6,643 nt of DNA from Candidatus Caccocola faecipullorum (lineage in GTDB: Bacteria; Synergistota; Synergistia; Synergistales; Synergistaceae). The stretch lies in assembly GCA_018716365.1 (NCBI GenBank), contig DVKA01000284.1, positions 1 through 6,643 of the forward strand, in the 5' to 3' direction. This document shows, one piece after another, positions 1 to 4,693 of the stretch. The translations under genes and the position numbers were made by a program. Below the pieces are notes generated by a model. That model saw only the letters and a list, made by a program, of their open reading frames with translations, did no database searches and had not been told where the DNA came from. Each line of letters opens with the position of its first letter. Position 1 is the stretch's first letter.

Positions 1-527
1 CCGCTGCCCTCCGCGTCGAGCGTCCTGTGCGAGGCGACCGCGCCGCCCTTTATCTCGTAGAGCTCGAACCAGCGCGTGTGTCCGAAATGCTGGAAAATCT
101 GCCCGTCTTCCATCGTTACCGCTATTATTCCATCTTTCATCATAACTTCGTCCTCCGTTTCCAATTTTGCCTCTGTATCTGAAATTTCGCAGCCTCCGCG
201 CGCGAAGCGGCAGCGCGAGCATCTCGCGCGCCCGCCGCATATCCGCTCCGCGGGGCTGAAATTGCCTCCGCCTATCTGTATCGCCTTGCCGGAGCAGAGC
301 GCGTCCGCGACCTTGCGCCGCGCGGAATAAATTATGCGCTGGAGCGTGCCGCGCGAGACGCCCATAGACTGCGCAGCCGCGCTCTGGTCCGCGCCTTCGA
401 GGTCGCAGAGCCGGAGGCTCTCAAGCTCCTCGACGCTGAGTAGCACGGCCCCTTCCGCGCCTTCGGTCGAAAATCTCCGCGTCCGCGTGTCGCAGCAGAC
501 GCGGCGGCATTTCATTATCCCGGCCAA
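1..527 (-). CDS. DUF134 DNA-binding domain fused to NifX-like domain, C-terminus cut off by window edge
   Basis: At least 175 residues are visible from a TTG start. Residues 5-90 match the DUF134 family: an N-terminal KCRRVCC stretch, then LSVEELESLRLCDLEG (30-45), a helix-turn-helix around QSMGVSRGTLQRI (53-65) and SARRKVADAL followed by IGGGNF. A cysteine-rich linker follows (C97, C103, C106, C113), which may bind a metal or Fe-S cluster. From about residue 130 the frame continues without a stop into KDGIIAVTMEDGQIFQHFGHT, the start of the NifX/NifB-type dinitrogenase iron-molybdenum cofactor-binding fold. The likely role is a small metal-cluster-binding protein with a DNA-binding, possibly autoregulatory, N-terminus; no target is visible. 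The TTG at 527 is preferred because GGAGG lies 8 nt upstream and the upstream ATG at 554 would fall before the predicted transcription start. An ATG at 515 is an alternative. Domain calls are strong; function is inference. Confidence 0.85.
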   Translation of the reverse strand, partial: MAGIMKCRRVCCDTRTRRFSTEGAEGAVLLSVEELESLRLCDLEGADQSAAAQSMGVSRGTLQRIIYSARRKVADALCSGKAIQIGGGNFSPAERICGGRARCSRCRFARGGCEISDTEAKLETEDEVMMKDGIIAVTMEDGQIFQHFGHTRWFELYEIKGGAVASHRTLDAEGS

Positions 528-535
528 ATCTATCG

Positions 536-540
536 CCTCC
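536..540 (-). promoter_or_regulatory. Ribosome binding site that decides the TTG start of the DUF134-NifX gene
   Basis: GGAGG on the minus strand ends 8 nt before the TTG at 527-525. No comparable site precedes the ATG at 554, and the site is about 20 nt from the ATG at 515. Confidence 0.65.
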
Positions 541-554
541 GCCCTTTCGCGCAT

Positions 555-583
555 ATAATAGTGTGCATATGCACGCTTGTCAA
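555..583 (-). promoter_or_regulatory. Sigma70-type promoter of the DUF134-NifX gene
   Basis: On the minus strand a perfect -35 TTGACA (583-578) is followed by a 17-nt spacer and a -10 TATTAT (560-555, five of six consensus bases). Transcription should begin near 548, giving a leader of about 20 nt before the TTG start. This is one of the two closest-to-consensus promoters in the window. Confidence 0.8.
563..574. promoter_or_regulatory. Palindromic operator candidate inside the promoter spacer
   Basis: GTGCATATGCAC is a perfect 12-bp palindrome lying wholly between the -35 and -10 boxes of the DUF134-NifX promoter. A dimeric protein bound here would block RNA polymerase, as in classic repressor sites. 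The DUF134 helix-turn-helix protein itself is a natural candidate, but nothing in the sequence proves which regulator binds. Confidence 0.55.
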
Positions 584-686
584 GCAAAGCGGCGCGGGCG
601 GCGGCCCTTTGTATCTGTTTCATGAAATTCGCATCGCCGCCGCAATTTGCTGCTGTCGCGGCAGATTGCCAGAGCGGCGCGCAAAG

Positions 687-702
687 GCGGGACTTTTCCC
701 GC
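687..702. repeat. Inverted repeat upstream of the LysE-family exporter gene
   Basis: GCGGGA and TCCCGC form a perfect 6-bp inverted repeat around a CTTT loop. It lies just upstream of where a -35 box would sit for the exporter promoter, and a tandem TTCGCG (715-720 and 722-727) lies between it and the -10. It may be a regulator site; there is no T-tract after it, so it is not a terminator. Confidence 0.35.
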
Positions 703-727
703 GAGCGGCGGCGTTTCGCGCTTCGCG

Positions 728-736
728 TGATAGAAT
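728..736 (+). promoter_or_regulatory. Extended -10 promoter of the LysE-family exporter gene
   Basis: TG at 728-729, one base, then TAGAAT (731-736) matches the extended -10 form TGnTATAAT. No recognisable -35 box is found 16-18 nt upstream, which is tolerated by extended -10 promoters or suggests activator dependence. The predicted start is near 743, about 20 nt before the ATG. Confidence 0.5.
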
Positions 737-762
737 ATGAAAAAAATTTCGGAGAGTACGCT

Positions 763-1347
763 ATGGAAGAGTTCAATCTTGTCGGCTTTGCGCTTTACGT
801 TTTCGCCTCGGCCTTCACGCCCGGGCCGAACAATATTCTTTCGATGTCGGCGGCGGGGCGCTACGGCATCGCGCGCGCGTGGCGCGTGCTCGTCGGGGTC
901 TTCGCGGGCTTCATAATAGTCATGCTGCTCTGCGCGCTTTTCTCGGTCGCGCTCGCGTCGTTCGTTCCGAAGATTATGCCCTTCATGGAGTGGGCGGGGG
1001 CGGCCTATATTCTCTGGCTAGCGTGGCGCACGTGGCGTTCTTCCGGCGCGTCGGAGGGCGGGGATGTGGACTGCGGCTTCTGGGCGGGCTTCGTGCTTGA
1101 GTTCGTGAATGTGAAGATAATGCTCTACGGCGTGACGGCGCTGACCTCGTTCGTCATGCCGGCCTTCGATTCGACCGCCGTGGTCGCGGCCTTCGCGGTA
1201 CTGCTCGCCGTGATAGGCTCCGTAGCGAACTGGACGTGGGCGCTCTTCGGCGTGCTTTTCCAGCGCGCGCTTAGCAGCCACGGCAGGCTTTTCAACGGGG
1301 TCATGGCGCTGCTGCTCGTCTACTGCGCCGTGGGAATACTCTTCTAA
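763..1347 (+). CDS. eamB: LysE/RhtB-family amino-acid exporter, EamB-like
   Basis: This 194-residue polytopic membrane protein should export a small amino acid by proton antiport. It carries the family signature TPGPNN at residues 19-24 and resembles the E. coli cysteine/O-acetylserine exporter EamB (YfiK) along its length as I recall that sequence: WAGAAYILWLAW (77-88), FVNVKIMLYGVTAL (114-127) and LLLVYCAV near the C-terminus. The length matches the family (about 195-210) and five or six membrane segments are evident. The ATG at 763 is chosen because GGAGAG (751-756) lies 6 nt upstream; the frame is open back to 577 but that part crosses the promoter and does not look like protein. It is a single-gene unit whose stop overlaps the convergent azlD stop. 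Substrate is inferred from similarity, and members of this family shift substrate easily. Confidence 0.88.
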   Translation: MEEFNLVGFALYVFASAFTPGPNNILSMSAAGRYGIARAWRVLVGVFAGFIIVMLLCALFSVALASFVPKIMPFMEWAGAAYILWLAWRTWRSSGASEGGDVDCGFWAGFVLEFVNVKIMLYGVTALTSFVMPAFDSTAVVAAFAVLLAVIGSVANWTWALFGVLFQRALSSHGRLFNGVMALLLVYCAVGILF

Positions 1348-1652
1348 AATCCGAGCTGGGCTATGACGAAGGCGGAGGCGATGGAGGCCGCCATGACGGC
1401 GACGACGTTGCCGCTGTACCAGCCCGCTATGAAGGCCGCTATCGTGCCCGCCGCGGAGCTGTAAAAGCTGCCGGTCGCAAAGAGGCAGTCGGGGAATGTT
1501 ATCGAGCCGATGACCGCGAAGGGCATATAGCCGAGCACCGCGGAGACCAGCGGCGGCAGCTTCCGCCCCGCGAGCAGGAAGGGCGGCAGCACGCGCGAAG
1601 GCGCGGTCGCGAGCATCATCATTATGAAAAGGTAGATAAGTTCCGGCCTCAC
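1344..1652 (-). CDS. azlD: AzlD-family branched-chain amino acid transport subunit
   Basis: A 102-residue, very hydrophobic protein with about four membrane segments, the small subunit of the AzlCD (BrnFE-type) exporter of branched-chain and related amino acids. Features typical of the family are the N-terminal helix followed by PSRVLPPFLLAGRKLP (19-34) and YMPFAVIGS (43-51). It starts at a GTG (1652-1650) whose last two bases are the first two of the azlC stop TGA, a 4-nt GTGA overlap that implies translational coupling; GGAGG sits 7 nt upstream inside azlC. Length is normal for the family. Its TAG stop shares bases with the TAA stop of the convergent LysE-family gene, so no intrinsic terminator fits between them. 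Confidence 0.88.
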   Translation of the reverse strand: MRPELIYLFIMMMLATAPSRVLPPFLLAGRKLPPLVSAVLGYMPFAVIGSITFPDCLFATGSFYSSAAGTIAAFIAGWYSGNVVAVMAASIASAFVIAQLGF

Positions 1653-2371
1653 GCAGTTTCCTCCTTCTCCGGCGGGAAGAGCAGAGCGCCGAAGAGCGCG
1701 GCTCCGCCCGCGGAAATCATTATCGCCACGCCCTTGTTGAGCTCGGAGAGCATGGGCGCGAACTTGAAGAGCGTTGAGAGCGCCATCGCCGCAAGCGTGA
1801 CGGCGAGCGCGGCGCGGCTCTTTCGCGCCGACGGGATTATCAGCGCTATGAAGAGCGCGTATATCGCAATCCCCATGCTCGCGCGCAGCGCGGGCGGCAG
1901 CGCCGAAGTTCCGAGCCAGCCGCACACCGTGAGGACGTTCCACGTGAGATATATCGGGAGCTGAAGCCCCCAGAGGAAAGGCGCGCTCACCGCGCCGCCG
2001 TTCTGAAGCGACGCGACGCTGAAGCTTTCGTCGGTCAGGAAAAAGAAAAGCGCGGCCTTGCAGAGAGGATTGCCGCCGCCCTTCATGCGCCGCGAAAGCG
2101 ACGAACCCATCATTATGTGGCGCGCGTTGAGCAGCGCCGTAGCAAGCACGATGTCCGCCGCGGGCGCGCCTACGGCGAGAAGGTTTAGCGCCGCGAACTG
2201 GCTGGCCCCCGCGAAGACTATCAGCGACATGAGGAGGCTTTCCCAGACGGAGAAGCCCGCGGTCTCGGCGAGTATGCCGAACGCCGCGCCGCTCGGTATC
2301 ATGCCCGTTATTACCGGCAGGCTCTTCCTGACCCCGCGGAAAAACTCCGCGGCCATGCCTTCGTTCTTCAT
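1649..2371 (-). CDS. azlC: AzlC-family branched-chain amino acid exporter, large subunit
   Basis: A 240-residue membrane protein forming the main subunit of the AzlCD exporter in the cytoplasmic membrane. Characteristic motifs are IPSGAAFGILAETAG (25-39), SLIVFAGASQF (49-59), LNARHIMMGSSL (81-92) and FLTDESF (111-117). Length matches the family (about 230-250). The ATG at 2371 follows an AGGGGGG site (2384-2378) with 6 nt spacing and lies about 27 nt from the predicted transcription start. It is the first gene of a two-gene operon with azlD. In Bacillus the homologue is controlled by an Lrp-type AzlB encoded next to it; no such regulator is present here. The preferred substrate (leucine, isoleucine, valine or another amino acid) cannot be read from sequence. 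Confidence 0.92.
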   Translation of the reverse strand: MKNEGMAAEFFRGVRKSLPVITGMIPSGAAFGILAETAGFSVWESLLMSLIVFAGASQFAALNLLAVGAPAADIVLATALLNARHIMMGSSLSRRMKGGGNPLCKAALFFFLTDESFSVASLQNGGAVSAPFLWGLQLPIYLTWNVLTVCGWLGTSALPPALRASMGIAIYALFIALIIPSARKSRAALAVTLAAMALSTLFKFAPMLSELNKGVAIMISAGGAALFGALLFPPEKEETA

Positions 2372-2404
2372 GCGCCGCCCCCCTGCGCGAATTATGTAAG
2401 CACG

Positions 2405-2433
2405 ATTATATAGCCGCGCCGCCCGAACGCCAA
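2405..2433 (-). promoter_or_regulatory. Promoter of the azlCD operon
   Basis: On the minus strand a -35 TTGGCG (2433-2428, four of six), a 17-nt spacer and a perfect -10 TATAAT (2410-2405). It begins only 12 nt beyond the T-tract of the transglycosylase terminator, so the two transcription units are separated in a very small space. The predicted start is near 2398. Confidence 0.7.
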
Positions 2434-2444
2434 CGGCGGAGCAT

Positions 2445-2475
2445 AAAAAACCGGAAGGCGCGCGGCCCTCCGGTT
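2445..2475 (-). terminator. Intrinsic terminator of the lytic transglycosylase gene
   Basis: On the minus strand an 11-bp stem with one G-U pair, arms AACCGGAGGGC and GCCTTCCGGTT around a CGCGC loop, is followed directly by TTTTTT including the last stem bases. It lies 21 nt after the stop codon of the transglycosylase gene. No T-tract follows it on the plus strand, so it works in one direction. Confidence 0.9.
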
Positions 2476-2496
2476 ACGTCAGAGTGTTCGTATTCC

Positions 2497-3363
2497 TTAA
2501 TATCCCATCGCTTCGGAATGGCTCTTGAGCTGAGCCATATTTTTGTTGACTTTTTTAAGATAGTTGGTCGCTATGCCGCCGTAATATTTGTTGAGCGCCT
2601 TCTGCACCGTGCCGTAGGCCGTGATGTATCGGGACAGTATCAGCACTCCGGCTTCGACTCCGCGCTCGGGGTCGAACATATGGTCGCGCGTCGGCGCTAT
2701 GCCCTTCGCGCGCAGCATCCCGTTGTGCACCTTCCACATAACCTGCATGACGCCGAGCGCCCCGGCGCTGCTCTTCGCGTTCGGGTTGAAGTGGCTCTCG
2801 GCCTTCGCTATGCCGACCGCCAGGTTCGACGGCACGCCGTATTTTATGCTGTAAAACACGAGCGCGCTCGCCTCGCGCCAGGCCGTTTCATAGGGTATCT
2901 TAGGGTTCACCTTCCTGATGAAGGTCGCGGTGTTCGCAACGCTGCGCTGCTTCGCGGGCGGCAGCCTGTCGAGCCTGTTGAGCGTGCTGAGCGGGTGGTC
3001 GTGACGCCATTTCGCCAGATCTTCCTCCGTCAGCCCCTGATGCTTCAGCGCGCTGTATATCGACTGGTCGTACTTTGCCGACCGCGCCTCTTCGCGCCTT
3101 TTCTCCATTTTCGCCTTAGTCGCGGCGTTGTCCTGCGCGATGCGGAGTATCTGGCTCCGTATCTTTTCCGCAGCCGTCTGCGCCTCGGCGGACTTTTCCG
3201 CCGGTTTTATCACAGTTTGATCCGAGAGGGTGGTATGTGTTTTCGGCTGTGGTTCCGTGCTGCCCTTGCAGGCGTCCGGGTGAAGGACTATGGAGAGCAG
3301 AAGCAGGAACATCGCTGCGATCCGCGGCAGATGGAAATGCCGCTTTCTCATTAGTTTCCGCAT
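2497..3363 (-). CDS. Lytic transglycosylase (SLT, family 1 type) with long N-terminal region
   Basis: A 288-residue exported enzyme expected to cleave the MurNAc-GlcNAc bond of peptidoglycan, forming 1,6-anhydro ends. A basic N-terminus (MRKLMRKRHFH) and a hydrophobic stretch (15-28) form a signal peptide or membrane anchor. Cys32 follows PDA, which is a poor lipobox, so lipoprotein status is doubtful. Residues 55-100 are Ala/Lys/Glu-rich and probably coiled coil. The SLT domain spans about 165-275, with catalytic Glu189 in ESHFNPNAKSSAGALGVMQ (189-207) and a NKYYGG motif (258-263). The start at 3363 is set by AAGGAGG 5 nt upstream; a second ATG four codons in lacks one. It is monocistronic, with its own promoter and terminator. 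Catalytic class is secure; its cellular task (growth, secretion-machine insertion, recycling) is not shown. Confidence 0.92.
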   Translation of the reverse strand: MRKLMRKRHFHLPRIAAMFLLLLSIVLHPDACKGSTEPQPKTHTTLSDQTVIKPAEKSAEAQTAAEKIRSQILRIAQDNAATKAKMEKRREEARSAKYDQSIYSALKHQGLTEEDLAKWRHDHPLSTLNRLDRLPPAKQRSVANTATFIRKVNPKIPYETAWREASALVFYSIKYGVPSNLAVGIAKAESHFNPNAKSSAGALGVMQVMWKVHNGMLRAKGIAPTRDHMFDPERGVEAGVLILSRYITAYGTVQKALNKYYGGIATNYLKKVNKNMAQLKSHSEAMGY

Positions 3364-3407
3364 ATTTACCTCCTTGAGAGTTCGAACGCGGCGGAGGAGC
3401 TTTCCTC

Positions 3408-3427
3408 AAAAAGCGGGCGGAACCCGC
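3408..3427 (-). promoter_or_regulatory. Small hairpin with T-tract in the transglycosylase leader, possible attenuator
   Basis: On the minus strand GCGGG and CCCGC (3427-3423 and 3417-3413) form a 5-bp all-GC stem with a 5-nt loop, followed at once by TTTTT (3412-3408). It sits in the untranslated leader, about 45 nt before the start codon. The shape is that of a weak intrinsic terminator, which would allow leader-controlled expression, but the stem is short. Confidence 0.35.
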
Positions 3428-3482
3428 CGTATCTTGGATTTTTTCAGTCGCATCCGTCGCCGGCACTCTAAACGCGTTTTCT

Positions 3483-3510
3483 ATGATAACGGCAAGAGCT
3501 GAGAAGTCAA
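3483..3510 (-). promoter_or_regulatory. Promoter of the lytic transglycosylase gene
   Basis: On the minus strand a -35 TTGACT (3510-3505, five of six), a 16-nt spacer and a -10 TATCAT (3488-3483, five of six). The predicted start near 3475 gives an unusually long leader of about 110 nt. Confidence 0.65.
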
Positions 3511-3541
3511 GGCGGGGAGCGGAAACGCCGCGTTTTGCAAG

Positions 3542-3654
3542 GCGCCGCCGGGCGTCCGCTTAATTTCCCGGCGCAGATACAGTCATCGGAGAATGTTTTT
3601 CGTTAAGAATCGACGGCGGAGAGCCGTCTTTGCAGCCGCAGACGCGGCTTTTTT
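3542..3654 (+). ncRNA. Candidate small RNA ending in an intrinsic terminator
   Basis: Read on the plus strand, three stem-loops follow one another: GCGCC plus GGG paired with CCCGGCGC (3542-3574, 3-nt bulge), GACGGC with GCCGTC (3612-3628, GGAGA loop), and AGCCGC with GCGGCT (3634-3649, AGAC loop) running into TTTTTT. The last is a standard intrinsic terminator and no plus-strand gene lies upstream of it in the 270 nt back to the transglycosylase gene, so a free-standing transcript would explain it. No convincing plus-strand promoter was found and I do not recognise a known RNA family. The 5' limit is a guess. Confidence 0.3.
3634..3654 (+). terminator. Plus-strand intrinsic terminator with no assigned gene
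   Basis: A 6-bp perfect stem, AGCCGC and GCGGCT around AGAC, runs into six T residues (3649-3654). No plus-strand gene precedes it. It might stop antisense transcription or end a small RNA. Confidence 0.6.
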
Positions 3655-3713
3655 ACGTTTTCTTTAAGTCGCGGCGAATTGTAAAAACTCAGTAAAACTG
3701 CGGAATTGTACGA

Positions 3714-3742
3714 CGCGCGGCTGCAATTTACGCCGCCGCGCG
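3714..3742. repeat. 8-bp inverted repeat just past the DUF3137 stop codon
   Basis: CGCGCGGC (3714-3721) and GCCGCGCG (3735-3742) pair perfectly around a 13-nt loop, 9 nt beyond the minus-strand stop codon. On the minus strand there is no following T-tract; on the plus strand CATTTTACG follows. It may stabilise the 3' end of the operon mRNA. Confidence 0.4.
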
Positions 3743-3751
3743 CATTTTACG

Positions 3752-4693
3752 TCATTCGGGCAAATCTATGAGAAGCTCCGCGGCCTTGCGCAGAACCGCG
3801 ACGTCGCCGCCGAGCCGTTCCTTCTGCACGCTCACCGGCTCGTCGAGGACGGGGACGAACATTCCGCGCCGCTCGACCGCGGCGTAGAGCTTTTCCCCGA
3901 CGAAGACGAGTGAAACAGGCGCGCCCGCCGCCTCTGAAAATTCCATAATCTTCCCTATGAGCTGCGGCGTCAGGATGTAATAGGCGTTGTGTTCGTCCTC
4001 CGCAAAGACGTTGAATTTGTCGTTGAAGGCGGCGTTCTCCGTCATTATCCTGTGTTCCGCGCGCGCGCCTCCATTGTCTGTGAAGAGCTCGCGCTGAAAG
4101 ACCTGCACGAACCCGGCGCTCTTCTTCGTATCGTCGAAGCGCGAGAAGCAGATCACCTGACCGTCGAAGAGCGTCTGAAGCTCGCGCTTCTTCTCCTTCT
4201 TCACCATGCGGCGCGCCGTCACGTCGCTGATGCGGAAGCGCACGCCCTCGTAAAGCCCCGTGAGCAAATCCTCGCGCTTGAAATATTTCTTGTCGCCGCA
4301 CTTGACGACGGCGGCGTCGCGCACCTCCTCCCACTCGAAGCCCTCGCGGCTGCGGAACTCCAGCTGCGAAAAGCCGGGGAGCGCGCCTATGACCGGCAGC
4401 ACATACTTCGCCTTGAAGCTCTCGACGAAACGCGCGTGCGCGCACCGCGCGACGATTGTGTGGAGAAAGCCGAAGGTCCCCGCCGAGGCCACAATCGCCG
4501 CGATTGCGTTCTTCATCATAGCGGAGCTGCCGCCGTCTGCGAACTCGTGCGTGTAGAAAAGCCACCAGTAAAACGGGAAAGCAGCCGCAGCGAGAGCGTA
4601 GGCCAAGTACGTGCGCTTCTTCGCGCTCTCGCGCAGCGCTTCAAGCTCCGCCTCGCTCACAGCCTCGTCCGCGGAAAAATTTTTATCAGTCAA
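3752..4693 (-). CDS. DUF3137 family membrane protein, partner of LemA
   Basis: A 313-residue protein with an N-terminal acidic/basic cytoplasmic stretch, two membrane helices (about 29-47 and 60-81) and a large soluble domain. The conserved DUF3137 patterns are LFDGQVICFSRFD (175-187) and TENAAFNDKFNVFAEDEHNAYYILTPQL (218-245, given as its landmarks F223, F227, F230, Y238 and the LTP at 241-243). Biochemical function of the family is unknown; it is commonly encoded beside LemA, as here. It starts at a TTG (4693-4691) that overlaps the end of lemA by 8 nt, with only a weak AAGG 6 nt upstream, so translation probably depends on ribosomes arriving from lemA. A GTG at codon 12 is a less likely start. 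Family call is good; role in the envelope is inference from its partner. Confidence 0.8.
   Translation of the reverse strand: MTDKNFSADEAVSEAELEALRESAKKRTYLAYALAAAAFPFYWWLFYTHEFADGGSSAMMKNAIAAIVASAGTFGFLHTIVARCAHARFVESFKAKYVLPVIGALPGFSQLEFRSREGFEWEEVRDAAVVKCGDKKYFKREDLLTGLYEGVRFRISDVTARRMVKKEKKRELQTLFDGQVICFSRFDDTKKSAGFVQVFQRELFTDNGGARAEHRIMTENAAFNDKFNVFAEDEHNAYYILTPQLIGKIMEFSEAAGAPVSLVFVGEKLYAAVERRGMFVPVLDEPVSVQKERLGGDVAVLRKAAELLIDLPE

Larger units (their letters stand above)
3511..3751. other. Hairpin-rich intergenic region without a recognisable gene
   Basis: This stretch lies between the transglycosylase promoter and the end of the LemA/DUF3137 operon. I find no credible protein. It holds a bulged 8-bp stem (3542-3574), a 6-bp perfect stem (3612-3628), a plus-strand terminator (3634-3654), a repeated GAATTGTA (3676-3683 and 3703-3710) and an 8-bp inverted repeat (3714-3742). 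It is partly AT-rich compared with the genes around it. No clear minus-strand terminator for the DUF3137 gene is seen: the best option is the stem at 3612-3628, followed on that strand only by GATTCTT. Confidence 0.6.

Noticed and set aside
525..554. ATG at 554 as the start of the DUF134-NifX gene
   Set aside because: It lies next to the -10 box and upstream of the predicted transcription start, and has no ribosome site; the TTG at 527 has GGAGG at 8 nt.
618..627. Palindrome TTTCATGAAA as an operator
   Set aside because: Only 10 bp, not placed at either promoter's boxes and without a repeated copy; chance is a good explanation.
577..762. In-frame 62-codon N-terminal extension of the LysE-family exporter
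   Set aside because: It covers the promoter and inverted repeat, has arginine/alanine-rich composition unlike the family, and the EamB-like homology and ribosome site both begin at 763.
2518..3354. Long plus-strand open frame opposite the lytic transglycosylase
   Set aside because: It is an Arg/Leu/Val-rich antisense shadow in GC-rich DNA; the minus strand carries the SLT catalytic motif, ribosome site and terminator.
3116..3466. Minus-strand open frame overlapping the start of the transglycosylase in another frame
   Set aside because: No recognisable domain, low-complexity composition, and it shares the leader and coding DNA of the real gene.
3540..3655. Riboswitch (fluoride, mini-ykkC, ZTP types considered)
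   Set aside because: Conserved cores of these classes could not be matched, and no plus-strand gene follows the terminator.
3747..4565. 272-codon minus-strand open frame inside the DUF3137 gene
   Set aside because: Almost wholly Arg/Ala/Gly, the typical out-of-frame product of GC-rich codons; the overlapping frame has clear DUF3137 features.
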